A stretch of 64,000 nucleotides of DNA. Source: GCA-2733415 sp964276095 (lineage in GTDB: Bacteria > Bacteroidota > Bacteroidia > Flavobacteriales > Flavobacteriaceae). The position numbers and the translations under genes are program-made. Positions 1 through 8,772 of this stretch are shown here, piece after piece; the first letter of the stretch is position 1; each line of letters opens with the position of its first letter. The notes below the pieces were generated by a model. The model did not search any database. It saw only the letters and a list, made by a program, of their open reading frames with translations, and was not told the origin of the DNA. The stretch spans positions 62,001 through 126,000 of the forward strand of contig CAXYDR010000003.1 in the NCBI GenBank assembly GCA_964276095.1, given 5' to 3'.

Positions 1-2051
1 AAATGATCATCAATCCAGTAATTCAAATTCAGTTTAGTTCCAGAATATACAATTTGCTCCATCTCTTTAATGAACTCAGTCATCGTCATTCCTTTAGCGG
101 CAGCAATATCTATTAAAGGTAGTTTTCTATCAACATTTTGTATGATATATAGTTTTAAAGCTGAATTAACTCCAGTACTTTTAACTACCAAATCATCTGG
201 GCGCTCAATATCATTATCATCTACATATTGCGCTATTAACTTTACGAATTCCTTCCCGTATTTCTTAGCTTTACCATCTCCTACTCCATGAACATTCTTT
301 AACTCTTCAATACTTATAGGGTATTTTAACGCCATATCCTCTAATGAAGGATCTTGAAAAACAATAAAAGGTGGAACTCCTAATTTATGAGCTACCGTTT
401 TACGTAAGCTTTTCAATATTTTCATCAACTGCATATCTGCAGCAACATTACTCCCTTTTGAAGCAACCATTACTCCATCTGTACCTTCATCAACATACAT
501 ATGATCTTCTGTCATCATAAAACTTTCAGGAGCATCAATAAATCGAGTTCCATTTTCAGTTAAACGAATAACTCCATATGTTTCAATATCTTTCTTAATA
601 AACTTAGCTACAATAGCTTGACGTATCAAGGCCATCCAATACACTCCGTCTTTCCCCTTTCCGTTTCCGAAAAACGGTTTTATATCTGTTTTATGTGAAG
701 AAATTAGCGCGTTTTTATTTCCTAATAATGTGCTAACAATATCTTTAGCTTTATATTTTTCTTTAGTTAAGCTTACGATTTCTAAAAGAATCCTCAACTC
801 ATCTTGTGCTTCATGTTGCTTTTTTGGAAAACGCATGTTATCATCCATATCAGCTCCATCTCCATTTACTCCATCAAATTCTTCTCCAAAATAGTGCAAT
901 ATAAACTTACGTCTAGACATTGATGTTTCTGAAAACGCAACCATTTCCTGCAATAAAGCATGTCCAATTTCTTGTTCAGCTACTGGCTTATTAGCCATGA
1001 ACTTCTCTAATTTTTCAATATCTTTATAGGCATAAAACGCTAAACAATGTCCTTCTCCTCCATCTCTACCAGCTCTACCAGTTTCCTGATAATAACTTTC
1101 AATACTTTTAGGTATGTCATGATGAATTACAAAACGAACATCTGGTTTATCTATTCCCATTCCAAAGGCAATAGTTGCCACAACAACATCCGTATCCTCC
1201 ATCAAGAACATATCTTGATGTTTCGCTCTTGTTTTAGTATCTAATCCCGCATGATACGGTACTGCCTTTACTCCGTTTACTTGAAGTACTTGAGATAATT
1301 CCTCGACCCTTTTTCTACTTAAACAATATACAATACCACTTTTACCCTCATTTTGTTTTACGAAACGAATGATATCAGCATCTACATTTTTGGTTTTCGG
1401 ACGTACTTCATAATACAAATTTGGTCTGTTAAAAGTTGCCTTAAAAACTTCCGCTTTTGGCATACCTAAATTCTTGGTAATATCTTCTTGTACTTTAGGA
1501 GTAGCAGTAGCAGTAAGCGCTACAATTGAAATATTATCTCCTATTTTCTTTATAATGCTTTTTAAATTTCTGTATTCTGGTCTAAAATCATGTCCCCATT
1601 CAGAGATACAATGGGCTTCATCTACTGCCATAAAAGAAATTGGCACTGAACGTAAAAATTCAATATTTTCTTCTTTAGTTAATGACTCAGGTGCTACATA
1701 TAATAATTTTGTAATACCATTTGTCATATCCTCTTTTACCTGTTTGACTTCGGTTTTAGTTAAAGAAGAATTTAATACATGAGCAATTCCTTTTTCAGAA
1801 GAAATTCCTCTAATGGCATCAACTTGATTTTTCATTAATGCGATTAAAGGGGAAACTACAATTGCAGTTCCTTCTCTCATTAATGCGGGTAATTGAAAAC
1901 ATAAGGACTTTCCTCCACCAGTTGCCATAATAACAAAAGTGTCTTTTCCTTCTAATACATTTTTAACGACACCTTCTTGTAATCCTTTAAATTGTGAAAA
2001 TCCAAAGTGTTTTTTTAACGAAGCGTGAATGTCAATTTGATTAAATTCCAT
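1..2051 (-). CDS. recQ: ATP-dependent DNA helicase RecQ (C-terminus cut by window edge)
   Basis: This is a 3'-5' superfamily 2 DNA helicase acting in recombination and repair. The start is the ATG at 2049-2051, reading MEFNQIDIHASLKKHFGFSQ. The P-loop TGGGKSLCFQLP lies near residue 45 and the DEAH box with the RecQ aromatic loop (VDEAHCISEWGHDFRP) near residue 145. The SF2 C-terminal motif GRAGRDG and an HRDC-like domain near the truncated end (SIEELKNVHGVGDGKAKKYG) follow. About 683 codons are present; the reading frame is still open at base 1. The RecQ zinc site is degenerate: the stretch after the helicase core reads SRRKFILHYFGEEFDG and then MDDNMRFPKKQ, with no cysteine where the four zinc ligands normally sit. 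It is divergent from kdsD. Confidence 0.95.
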   Translation of the reverse strand, partial: MEFNQIDIHASLKKHFGFSQFKGLQEGVVKNVLEGKDTFVIMATGGGKSLCFQLPALMREGTAIVVSPLIALMKNQVDAIRGISSEKGIAHVLNSSLTKTEVKQVKEDMTNGITKLLYVAPESLTKEENIEFLRSVPISFMAVDEAHCISEWGHDFRPEYRNLKSIIKKIGDNISIVALTATATPKVQEDITKNLGMPKAEVFKATFNRPNLYYEVRPKTKNVDADIIRFVKQNEGKSGIVYCLSRKRVEELSQVLQVNGVKAVPYHAGLDTKTRAKHQDMFLMEDTDVVVATIAFGMGIDKPDVRFVIHHDIPKSIESYYQETGRAGRDGGEGHCLAFYAYKDIEKLEKFMANKPVAEQEIGHALLQEMVAFSETSMSRRKFILHYFGEEFDGVNGDGADMDDNMRFPKKQHEAQDELRILLEIVSLTKEKYKAKDIVSTLLGNKNALISSHKTDIKPFFGNGKGKDGVYWMALIRQAIVAKFIKKDIETYGVIRLTENGTRFIDAPESFMMTEDHMYVDEGTDGVMVASKGSNVAADMQLMKILKSLRKTVAHKLGVPPFIVFQDPSLEDMALKYPISIEELKNVHGVGDGKAKKYGKEFVKLIAQYVDDNDIERPDDLVVKSTGVNSALKLYIIQNVDRKLPLIDIAAAKGMTMTEFIKEMEQIVYSGTKLNLNYWIDDH

Positions 2052-2238
2052 TTAAATATTTTATTTTTTATGCTCTATTTAATTTTTATCACTTAAATAA
2101 AACAACTTTCTTATCATACATTATATGTATCTGATAAAAAAAAAGTAATTTCGTTTGAGGATATTAAAGATAGTATTTTATTTAAAACCTAAAGCAACTT
2201 TTTTATAAAAAAAATATGCTTTTTAAGGTTTTCATATA

Positions 2239-2269
2239 CAAACTTAATCAGCAAAAAAGTAACACACAA
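2239..2269 (-). promoter_or_regulatory. Candidate recQ promoter
   Basis: On the minus strand, TAAGTTTG (2239-2246) matches the Bacteroidota -7 consensus TAnnTTTG, with a TTG (2267-2269) 20 bp upstream. It would give a leader of about 180 nt for recQ and overlaps the divergent kdsD promoter region. This is a motif match only. Confidence 0.4.
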
Positions 2270-2277
2270 TAGTTTTG
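2270..2277 (+). promoter_or_regulatory. Candidate -7 element of the kdsD operon
   Basis: TAGTTTTG matches TAnnTTTG exactly and lies 23 nt before the GTG start of kdsD. No clear TTG is present at -33. Confidence 0.4.
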
Positions 2278-2300
2278 TTGATTTTTAAATTTTATTTTAA

Positions 2301-3269
2301 GTGAGTAATTTAGAAAAAATCATTCGAATAGCGAAAGAGACAATTTCAATAGAACAAAAAGCAATTGCCAACTTAGAAAATTTAGTTGATAATGAATTTG
2401 CAGAAGCTGTAAATCACATCTATGATTCTAATGGTAGGGTTATTATTTCTGGAATAGGAAAAAGTGCCAATATAGCTACTAAAATTGTTGCTACATTGAA
2501 CTCTACAGGTACCCCTGCAATTTTCATGCATGCTGCAGATGCAATTCATGGAGATTTAGGAACAGTTCAGAAAAACGATACAGTAATTTGTATCTCTAAA
2601 AGCGGAAATACTCCTGAAATAAAAGTATTAGTCCCTTTAATTAAAAACGGAGGGAACAAATTAATAGCAATTACTTCTAATAGAACTTCATTTTTAGGAT
2701 CAGAAGCTGATTATGTATTACATGCATATGCCGAAAAAGAAGCGTGCCCGAATAATTTAGCACCTACAACAAGTACCACTGCTCAATTAGTAATGGGTGA
2801 TGCCTTAGCCGTTTCTTTATTAAAATTAAAAGATTTTACTAGTAGTGATTTTGCTAAATACCATCCAGGTGGCGCTTTAGGAAAACGTTTATATTTACGT
2901 GTTGCTGATATTATTTCAAAAAATGAAAAGCCAGCCGTAAAAGCTACTGCATCAATTAAAGATGTTATTATAGAAATTTCCAATAAACGTTTAGGAGTAA
3001 CAGCTGTTACTGATGATAATAACAAAATCATTGGTATTATTACTGATGGTGACTTAAGACGTATGTTAGCAGAAACTACTGACATAAATACGCTAAAAGC
3101 AATCGACATCATGTCAGCTTCACCAAAAACACTTACTAGCGATGCTATGGCAGTAGAAGCAAAAGAACTTTTAGAAGAGAATAACATTTCGCAAGTATTG
3201 ATACAGGACAACAATCAATTTAGCGGTGTGGTACACATACATGATTTAATTAAAGAAGGTATTTTATAA
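2301..3269 (+). CDS. kdsD: Arabinose-5-phosphate isomerase, KpsF/GutQ family
   Basis: This enzyme interconverts ribulose-5-phosphate and arabinose-5-phosphate, the first step toward Kdo and related surface sugars. It has 322 residues, the usual family length. An N-terminal SIS sugar-isomerase domain (about 35-180) carries SGIGKSANIA, SKSGNTPE and HPGGALGKRL, and is followed by two CBS domains (about 200-322). The start is GTG at 2301, the first in-frame start after a -7 promoter element; no alternative ATG lies just upstream. tatC follows after 1 nt, so the two are probably cotranscribed. Recognition of the family is firm; the exact physiological substrate is inferred from the family. Confidence 0.93.
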   Translation: MSNLEKIIRIAKETISIEQKAIANLENLVDNEFAEAVNHIYDSNGRVIISGIGKSANIATKIVATLNSTGTPAIFMHAADAIHGDLGTVQKNDTVICISKSGNTPEIKVLVPLIKNGGNKLIAITSNRTSFLGSEADYVLHAYAEKEACPNNLAPTTSTTAQLVMGDALAVSLLKLKDFTSSDFAKYHPGGALGKRLYLRVADIISKNEKPAVKATASIKDVIIEISNKRLGVTAVTDDNNKIIGIITDGDLRRMLAETTDINTLKAIDIMSASPKTLTSDAMAVEAKELLEENNISQVLIQDNNQFSGVVHIHDLIKEGIL

Positions 3270-3270
3270 A

Positions 3271-4095
3271 ATGAAAAATAAAAACCCAAATGAAATGTCT
3301 TTCCTTGATCATTTAGAGGAGTTAAGAGGACACTTAATTAAAGCTACTTTGGCAATATTAGCTTTTGCCTCAATTGCATTCGTATGTAAGGATATCGTTT
3401 TTAAAACAATTCTTCTAGGTCCTGCCAAGATTGGATTTGTTACTTACAACGGCCTTTGTAACCTCTCAAAAACCTTAGGAATAGACGAAAGTTTATGCAT
3501 TACTGAAATGCCATTTGAAATACAAAGTAGAACTTTAGCTGGTCAATTTTCTGCACATATATGGGTTTCCATAACTTTCGGGTTTATCATCGCATTTCCT
3601 TTTGTAATTTATCAGTTTTGGAAATTTGTAAGCCCTGGACTACACAGTAACGAACGTAAAACATCTAGAGGTTTTATTTTTTCAGCTTCATCTCTATTCT
3701 TTTTAGGAGTTTTGTTTGGCTATTACATTATCTGCCCATTATCAATTAATTTTCTAGGAAGCTATAGTGTTGCTGAAGAAATACATAACGATTTTGATTT
3801 GGATTCCTATATCAGCCTAGTACGTGCTTCCACACTAGCATCTGGGTTAATTTTCGAATTACCAATTATTATATACTTTTTAACTAAAATTGGACTGGTT
3901 ACTCCTGAATTTTTGAGAAAAAACAGAAAGGTCGCCTTAGTAATTGTATTAATTATTTCCGCAGTAATTACTCCACCGGATATTGCTAGTCAGATTATTG
4001 TAGCCATTCCTGTCATAATTTTATATGAAGTAAGTATTTTTATTTCCAAGAGAGTATTAAAAAATCAAGCTAAAAAAGCACTTGAAACATCATAA
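3271..4095 (+). CDS. tatC: Sec-independent translocase TatC
   Basis: This is the membrane core of the twin-arginine translocase, which recognises the RR signal peptide. It has 274 residues with six predicted membrane segments. The N-terminal cytoplasmic signature MSFLDHLEELRGHL is the classic TatC motif, and a second conserved block, FWKFVSPGLHSNERK, starts the loop before the third segment. Compared with proteobacterial TatC, the first periplasmic loop (about residues 45-95) is longer and contains several cysteines, as is common in Bacteroidota. The gene starts 1 nt after kdsD and is followed after 3 nt by the AhpD-like gene. No tatA is visible here. Confidence 0.95.
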   Translation: MKNKNPNEMSFLDHLEELRGHLIKATLAILAFASIAFVCKDIVFKTILLGPAKIGFVTYNGLCNLSKTLGIDESLCITEMPFEIQSRTLAGQFSAHIWVSITFGFIIAFPFVIYQFWKFVSPGLHSNERKTSRGFIFSASSLFFLGVLFGYYIICPLSINFLGSYSVAEEIHNDFDLDSYISLVRASTLASGLIFELPIIIYFLTKIGLVTPEFLRKNRKVALVIVLIISAVITPPDIASQIIVAIPVIILYEVSIFISKRVLKNQAKKALETS

Positions 4096-4098
4096 GCC

Positions 4099-4443
4099 AT
4101 GAATGACAAAATTAAAGATTTTGACGAGTATAGGGAGAAAATGAACAAGCGCATCTTAAAAGATGACAATAAAATTCTTCATAGAATATTCAATTTGGAC
4201 ACTAAGGCTTTTCAAGAAGGAGCTTTAGATGTACGAACTAAAGAATTATTAGGACTGACTGCTTCTATGGTATTACGATGTGACGATTGTGTAAAATACC
4301 ATTTGGAGTCATGCCATAAAGCCGGTTTAACTGGAAAAGAGGTTGCAGAAGCATTAAGCATATCTACCTTAGTTGGAGGAACTATTGTAATCCCTCACTT
4401 ACGTAGAGCTTATGAGTTTTGGGACGCCTTACAAGACGACTAA
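4099..4443 (+). CDS. Carboxymuconolactone decarboxylase (AhpD-like) family protein
   Basis: This is a small all-helical protein of 114 residues of the CMD/AhpD superfamily. It carries the redox motif CDDCVKYH (CxxCxxxH) near residue 60, preceded by the family helix KELLGLTASMVLRC. In AhpD this motif supports alkyl-hydroperoxidase or disulfide-exchange activity. The motif suggests a redox role rather than true decarboxylation, but the substrate cannot be read from sequence. It sits 3 nt after tatC and is the last gene of the kdsD-tatC unit; a 152-nt gap precedes lptB. Confidence 0.85.
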   Translation: MNDKIKDFDEYREKMNKRILKDDNKILHRIFNLDTKAFQEGALDVRTKELLGLTASMVLRCDDCVKYHLESCHKAGLTGKEVAEALSISTLVGGTIVIPHLRRAYEFWDALQDD

Positions 4444-4595
4444 ACACCCAGAAGGTTTTATTCATAAATCAAAAAATCGTAGTATTAAAACATAATTTAT
4501 ATTCTTGTTGCTAATAATTATATAGTTAAGGATTTACTAAAGAATTCTATATTACACCCTAAACACTTACTTTTACAATACTATAATTACACATT

Positions 4596-5339
4596 ATGAT
4601 TTTAAGAGCTGAAAATATTCAAAAATCTTATAAAAACAAACTTGCTGTTAAAGGTATTTCTGTTGAAGTAAAGCAAGGTGAAATTGTCGGACTACTTGGA
4701 CCCAACGGAGCCGGTAAAACCACATCATTTTACATGATTGTTGGACTAATAAAACCAACTGAAGGAAAAATATTTTTAGATCAGACAGAAATCACAAAAT
4801 TTCCGATGTACAAACGTGCACAACATGGTATTGGATATTTAGCACAAGAAGCTTCTGTTTTTAGGAAACTTACTGTTCAAGAAAACATCATGAGTGTTTT
4901 AGAATTAACTGATCTTTCTAAAAAAGAACAATTAGAACGTACCGAACAATTAATTGAAGAGTTCAACTTACAAGAACGTAGAGACCGTAAAGGAGATTTA
5001 CTTTCTGGAGGAGAACGCAGAAGAACAGAAATCGCTCGAGCACTAGCGACCAACCCAAGTTTTATATTATTAGATGAACCTTTTGCAGGAGTTGATCCAG
5101 TTGCAGTAGAAGATATTCAACGAATTATAGCACACTTGAAAGATAAAAACATTGGTATTTTAATTACCGATCATAACGTACAAGAAACCTTAGCAATTAC
5201 CGATAGAACTTATTTAATGTTTGAAGGAAGTATTTTAAAACATGGTGTTCCTGAAGAATTAGCAGAAGATGAAATGGTACGAAAAGTCTATTTAGGACAA
5301 AATTTTGAATTACGTAAAAAGAAGTTAGATTTTAAATAA
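4596..5339 (+). CDS. lptB: LPS export ABC transporter ATP-binding protein LptB
   Basis: This is the cytoplasmic ATPase of the LptBFG transporter, which pulls lipopolysaccharide from the inner membrane for transfer to the cell surface. It has 247 residues. The Walker A motif GPNGAGKTT lies near residue 37, the Q-loop in IGYLAQEASVF, the signature LSGGERRRTEIARAL and the Walker B/D-loop ILLDEPFAGVDP near residue 160, followed by the H-loop ITDHNVQE. The LptB-specific phrase GYLAQEASVFRKLTV makes the assignment solid. It appears monocistronic, closed by a strong hairpin at 5362-5392. Co-location with kdsD fits an LPS or surface-glycan theme. Confidence 0.95.
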   Translation: MILRAENIQKSYKNKLAVKGISVEVKQGEIVGLLGPNGAGKTTSFYMIVGLIKPTEGKIFLDQTEITKFPMYKRAQHGIGYLAQEASVFRKLTVQENIMSVLELTDLSKKEQLERTEQLIEEFNLQERRDRKGDLLSGGERRRTEIARALATNPSFILLDEPFAGVDPVAVEDIQRIIAHLKDKNIGILITDHNVQETLAITDRTYLMFEGSILKHGVPEELAEDEMVRKVYLGQNFELRKKKLDFK

Positions 5340-5361
5340 TCACTTCTTTTTAAAAAAATAC

Positions 5362-5392
5362 AACTCCTACTTTTTAACTAATTGTAGGAGTT
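5362..5392. terminator. Bidirectional terminator between lptB and the GH25 gene
   Basis: The stem AACTCCTAC/GTAGGAGTT with a 13-nt loop is followed by TTTTTC on the plus strand, and the minus strand also ends in a T-rich run. The hairpin overlaps the stop codon of the convergent GH25 gene, so it serves both genes. Confidence 0.8.
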
Positions 5393-6233
5393 TTTCTTTA
5401 TTACCATTATAGATATTTACATCTACAAATTCTTTAATTCCTCGTACACTTCCTTTATCCGTAAACTGCCAGAAGCTCCAATCTTGATCAATATTCTCAA
5501 CATAAAAATTGTAGTTAGCAACCCAACAAGTGTACTCAGAAAATTCTTTATACAGATGATCATTATAAAAGGATTCTCCCGAATAAATTATGGGCTTCAT
5601 CCCGTAATGTTCTTCAACTTTATCCAACCATTTACGTAGCCCTATTTTTAGATTCTCCATACTCTGGATTCTCGGTATATCCTCTATATCCAATACCGGA
5701 GGCAAATCTCCTTTTTGAAGTTTTACAGTATTTATAAAATTATTGGCTTGAAGAATAGAGTTTTCATTAGGGCGATAATAGTGATATGCTCCTCGGACAA
5801 ATCCTTTTTGTTTTGATTTTTTCCAGTTTTTTTTATATTTCCTATCCACTTTCACACTACCAGCTGTTGCTCTTACAAACACGAAGGAAATCGGAAAACT
5901 ATCTTGAACTTTAGTTACTTTGTCCCAGTTTATTTTCCCTTGATAATGAGAAACATCAATCCCAAATGTTTTTTGCTGATGATGCTGCAACACATCAAAT
6001 ATTCGTAATTGCGTAGTTACTGAAGATACTTTTATAGCCTCATTTCTTTCTATTCGTTGAAATGCTATATAATACAATGCGTATCGATAATGCCATACCC
6101 CATACAAGAATCCTATCAAAAATATTGGAAGGATAATATGTATCTTAAACGAAAACTTTTTCTTTGGAGACTTTCTTTTCTTTATAGGTTTTCTTCGCTG
6201 TATTTCTTTCAATACTTTTCTACCTGATGACAT
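5367..6233 (-). CDS. Membrane-anchored GH25 lysozyme-like muramidase
   Basis: This 288-residue protein has a basic N-terminus, one membrane segment (about 30-50, IHIILPIFLIGFLYGVW) and a periplasmic GH25 domain (about 88-285). Family residues are visible: the catalytic Asp in GIDVSHYQG, the FVFVRAT strand, GAYHYYRP, and the DIE motif in PPVLDIEDIP. GH25 enzymes cleave the N-acetylmuramic acid to N-acetylglucosamine bond of peptidoglycan. Its single-pass anchor and chromosomal housekeeping context point to cell-wall remodelling rather than phage lysis. It starts 1 nt after the pssA stop, so it is probably the last gene of a regulator-prmC-pssA-GH25 transcript. Confidence 0.9.
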   Translation of the reverse strand: MSSGRKVLKEIQRRKPIKKRKSPKKKFSFKIHIILPIFLIGFLYGVWHYRYALYYIAFQRIERNEAIKVSSVTTQLRIFDVLQHHQQKTFGIDVSHYQGKINWDKVTKVQDSFPISFVFVRATAGSVKVDRKYKKNWKKSKQKGFVRGAYHYYRPNENSILQANNFINTVKLQKGDLPPVLDIEDIPRIQSMENLKIGLRKWLDKVEEHYGMKPIIYSGESFYNDHLYKEFSEYTCWVANYNFYVENIDQDWSFWQFTDKGSVRGIKEFVDVNIYNGNKEKLLQLVKK

Positions 6234-6234
6234 C

Positions 6235-6972
6235 TTATTTTCTCAAATTATTTATAAAAGAGAGCAATACATAAATAACTATAATTAAAGGTATCGCAAT
6301 AAACTGAAACAACACCAACATTACAACTGAAATGATTAAGAAAATATACTTCATCGCATTTTCTTTAAAACCATAAGTTTTCATTTTTAAAGAAAATAGA
6401 GGGATTTCAGCATTTAGCATGTAACAACTAAACAACGTTAACCCGATTAAAAACCATTTATTTAACACCAATTCATTTACCCATTCTATATCATTAGTGA
6501 TTAAAATCAACGGCAAACTTAGTATGAATAATGTATTTGCAGGAGTTGGCAAACCTATAAAAGAATCAGTCTGACGTGTGTCTATATTAAAATTAGCTAA
6601 TCTATAGCACGATGCTAATATTACTAATAAACCTACTAAAGGTAAAAAACTCGTTGCACCATCATTCCATTCAGTAGTTGAAAAATTTAATGCATATGGA
6701 AATGATCCAGATGTTCTTTCAAGTAACTTAAAAATAACTATTCCGGGTACTACACCACTAGTTACCATGTCAGCTAATGAATCCAATTGTTTCCCTAATT
6801 CTCCCTGCACATTTAACAACCTTGCAGCGAAACCATCAAAAAAGTCAAACACTATTCCTAACATTACAAAAACTGCTGCCATGAATAAATTATCTTCTAC
6901 AGCAAAAATTACCGCTATACTTCCACAAAATAAATTTAATAAGGTAATTATGTTTGGTATGTGTTTTTTCAT
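6235..6972 (-). CDS. pssA: CDP-diacylglycerol-serine O-phosphatidyltransferase
   Basis: This integral membrane enzyme makes phosphatidylserine, the precursor of phosphatidylethanolamine. It has 245 residues and about seven membrane segments. The complete CDP-alcohol phosphatidyltransferase signature DxxDGxxARx8GxxxDxxxD is present from residue 43 (DFFDGFAARL, then GKQLDSLAD). The N-terminus MKKHIPNIITLLNLFCG is typical for the Bacteroidota type II PssA. prmC lies 64 nt upstream and the GH25 gene follows directly. Confidence 0.95.
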   Translation of the reverse strand: MKKHIPNIITLLNLFCGSIAVIFAVEDNLFMAAVFVMLGIVFDFFDGFAARLLNVQGELGKQLDSLADMVTSGVVPGIVIFKLLERTSGSFPYALNFSTTEWNDGATSFLPLVGLLVILASCYRLANFNIDTRQTDSFIGLPTPANTLFILSLPLILITNDIEWVNELVLNKWFLIGLTLFSCYMLNAEIPLFSLKMKTYGFKENAMKYIFLIISVVMLVLFQFIAIPLIIVIYVLLSFINNLRK

Positions 6973-7036
6973 GGTTTACATATTTATTAGCAGAGTAAAA
7001 ATAATAAAGATTTCACTCTATTCGTCATATTATATT

Positions 7037-7900
7037 TTAAAATCCGAATGCTTTAATCATTCTATCATTTCCTGACATGTCTTTTCGCAATTCTACTGTT
7101 TGAAAACCTAAGTTTTTAATCAATTCTACTGTTTCTTTTCCTAAGTATTGATTTATCTCAAAATACAAGGCACCATCTTTTTTTAGATGATTCAATGCAT
7201 ATTCCGTTATCTTCTTATAAAAAACCAATGCATCATCATCTTCTACAAACAAAGCTAAATGCGGCTCATAATCCAATACATTTTTTTTTATTTCTTGCTT
7301 CTCCAAATTACGAACATAGGGAGGATTTGAAACTATGACATCAAATTTATTTTTTGAATCGTTTACTATTTTCGGTTCTAAAATGCTATCATTAATAAAG
7401 TCAACTTCAACTTCATTTTCTTTAGCATTTTGCTGAGCTACTTTTATAGCTTCTTCAGAAACATCCACAGTAGTAACTTTTGCGCTTCTTAAGTTTTTAG
7501 CCAAGCTGATTGGGATACACCCTGAACCTGTTCCAATATCAAGAATTGCTAATTGATTATTATTATCCAATAATTGATCCTGAATAATCCAATCCACCAA
7601 TTCTTCCGTTTCCGGACGCGGAATTAATGTGTTTTCGGTTACTTTAAATTCCAATCCGTAAAATTCTGTTTCTCCAAGTATATATTGAATTGGTTGTTCC
7701 GTTTTTAATTTTTGAATAGCAGAATTAAAGAATTCTATATCTAAAGAACCAAGCTCTACATTAGTATTCAATAAAAAACTCATTTTACTCAAATTTAAAC
7801 GAGAATCAATAAGTAAATAAAAAAACGTCTCGATCTCTGTTTTTTCAAAAACAGGAGCTAAAACCGAATACATCTCAATCTTTAAATTAGCAAGTGTCAT
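7037..7900 (-). CDS. prmC: Peptide chain release factor N5-glutamine methyltransferase
   Basis: This enzyme methylates the glutamine of the GGQ motif in release factors RF1 and RF2 using S-adenosylmethionine. It has 287 residues: an N-terminal helical domain (1-85) containing the PIQYILGETEFYG block, then a Rossmann methyltransferase domain with motif I DIGTGSGCIPISLA and the catalytic NPPY motif in VSNPPYV. The GTGSGCI and NPPY combination is diagnostic for PrmC. It begins 1 nt after the stop of the upstream XRE regulator, so the two are likely cotranscribed. Confidence 0.95.
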   Translation of the reverse strand: MTLANLKIEMYSVLAPVFEKTEIETFFYLLIDSRLNLSKMSFLLNTNVELGSLDIEFFNSAIQKLKTEQPIQYILGETEFYGLEFKVTENTLIPRPETEELVDWIIQDQLLDNNNQLAILDIGTGSGCIPISLAKNLRSAKVTTVDVSEEAIKVAQQNAKENEVEVDFINDSILEPKIVNDSKNKFDVIVSNPPYVRNLEKQEIKKNVLDYEPHLALFVEDDDALVFYKKITEYALNHLKKDGALYFEINQYLGKETVELIKNLGFQTVELRKDMSGNDRMIKAFGF

Positions 7901-7901
7901 A

Positions 7902-8660
7902 TTATTTCAATTGCTTTTTAATTTTATTTAACTCATTAGCAAGTAGTGATAACTGATCTTCCAAATCATCTTTTAACTCAGGAATTCTTTTAAAGAATGA
8001 ATATTTTATTTTCCAAATTTCTTTAATATCCTTCTTTTCAAATTCCTTATCATCAATATTAGAATGATCAGCTCTTAAAACAACTTTATCCTTCAATACA
8101 TATATTCTACGTAAAATCAACTTTCCTGAAACAAGTACTAATACCAACGTACCGTTTAAAAGTTCTTTGATTTTATTTATAGGATAATAATGCCCTACCA
8201 CAATATCATTAGGATACAATCCTTTATCATGAGTAGTCATTTCTAAATTCACAATAGTAAACCCACGCAGTTCCAGGTTATTTTTTACTGGTAATTGCAA
8301 TTTAGGCATTTGATTCACAAACGTAGCTTTATCACTATATAAGGTATAGTCCACCATGTTTGATTCTGTTATACAAGGGATCTCAGTAAACTTTTCTTGA
8401 GTCAATTCATTTATATCTGTAGTAATATCACCTTTAAATTTCAGCAATTCATTCACAGTTAACTCTCTTGTTAGCAACTGATCAATATAAATGCTAAAAT
8501 AATTAGCAACTTTAATAATTGTTTCAATCTTAGGCTCACTCCTACCTTCTTCATAAGCCCCTAAAGTAGCGCGTTTAAGCTCAAACAAGTCCGCAAAAGC
8601 TTGTTGACTTAAATTCTTTACTTTTCTTATTTTTTTTATATTTTTTCCAAAGAATGACAT
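7902..8660 (-). CDS. XRE-family regulator with a degenerate LexA/S24-like C-terminal domain
   Basis: This 252-residue protein has an N-terminal helix-turn-helix (about 5-60; NLSQQAFADLFELKRATLGAYEEG). Its C-terminal half resembles the LexA/CI peptidase fold: the stretch LEMTTHDKGLYPNDIVVG lies where autoproteolytic members have the catalytic SMxP...GD motif, and GKLILRRIYVL where they have the catalytic Lys. Neither the Ser nor the Lys seems conserved, so self-cleavage is unlikely. The C-terminal tail is predicted helical. The gene is divergent from the PspA/flotillin cluster and is the natural candidate for its regulator, though it could equally control only itself and prmC. A 10-bp direct repeat lies just upstream of its start. 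Confidence 0.8.
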   Translation of the reverse strand: MSFFGKNIKKIRKVKNLSQQAFADLFELKRATLGAYEEGRSEPKIETIIKVANYFSIYIDQLLTRELTVNELLKFKGDITTDINELTQEKFTEIPCITESNMVDYTLYSDKATFVNQMPKLQLPVKNNLELRGFTIVNLEMTTHDKGLYPNDIVVGHYYPINKIKELLNGTLVLVLVSGKLILRRIYVLKDKVVLRADHSNIDDKEFEKKDIKEIWKIKYSFFKRIPELKDDLEDQLSLLANELNKIKKQLK

Positions 8661-8668
8661 ATTTTGCT

Positions 8669-8690
8669 AATTTAATTTGCAATTTAATTT
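8669..8690. repeat. Direct repeat upstream of the XRE gene, possible operator
   Basis: Two perfect copies of AATTTAATTT, separated by GC, are offset by 12 bp and lie 9-30 bp upstream of the regulator start codon. Spacing of about one helical turn suits a dimer or tandem HTH binding site. The stretch is AT-only apart from the GC spacer, so chance is possible. Confidence 0.4.
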
Positions 8691-8764
8691 ATTTAATGTA
8701 CATTTACACTATAATTATTAGCTAATACTATTAAAACGAGCCATTATAACTTTTAAACCGCTAA

Positions 8765-8772
8765 CAAATATA
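8765..8772 (-). promoter_or_regulatory. Candidate -7 element of the XRE-prmC-pssA transcript
   Basis: The minus-strand reading TATATTTG matches TAnnTTTG and lies 105 bp upstream of the regulator start codon. No clear TTG is seen at the expected upstream distance. The rest of the 278-bp divergent region (8661-8938) is AT-rich; I found no exact -7 match pointing toward the plus-strand cluster. Confidence 0.35.

Noticed and set aside
2783..3214. 143-residue minus-strand reading frame antisense to kdsD
   Set aside because: It is a shadow of a clear SIS/CBS enzyme gene, with no recognisable motif and atypical composition.
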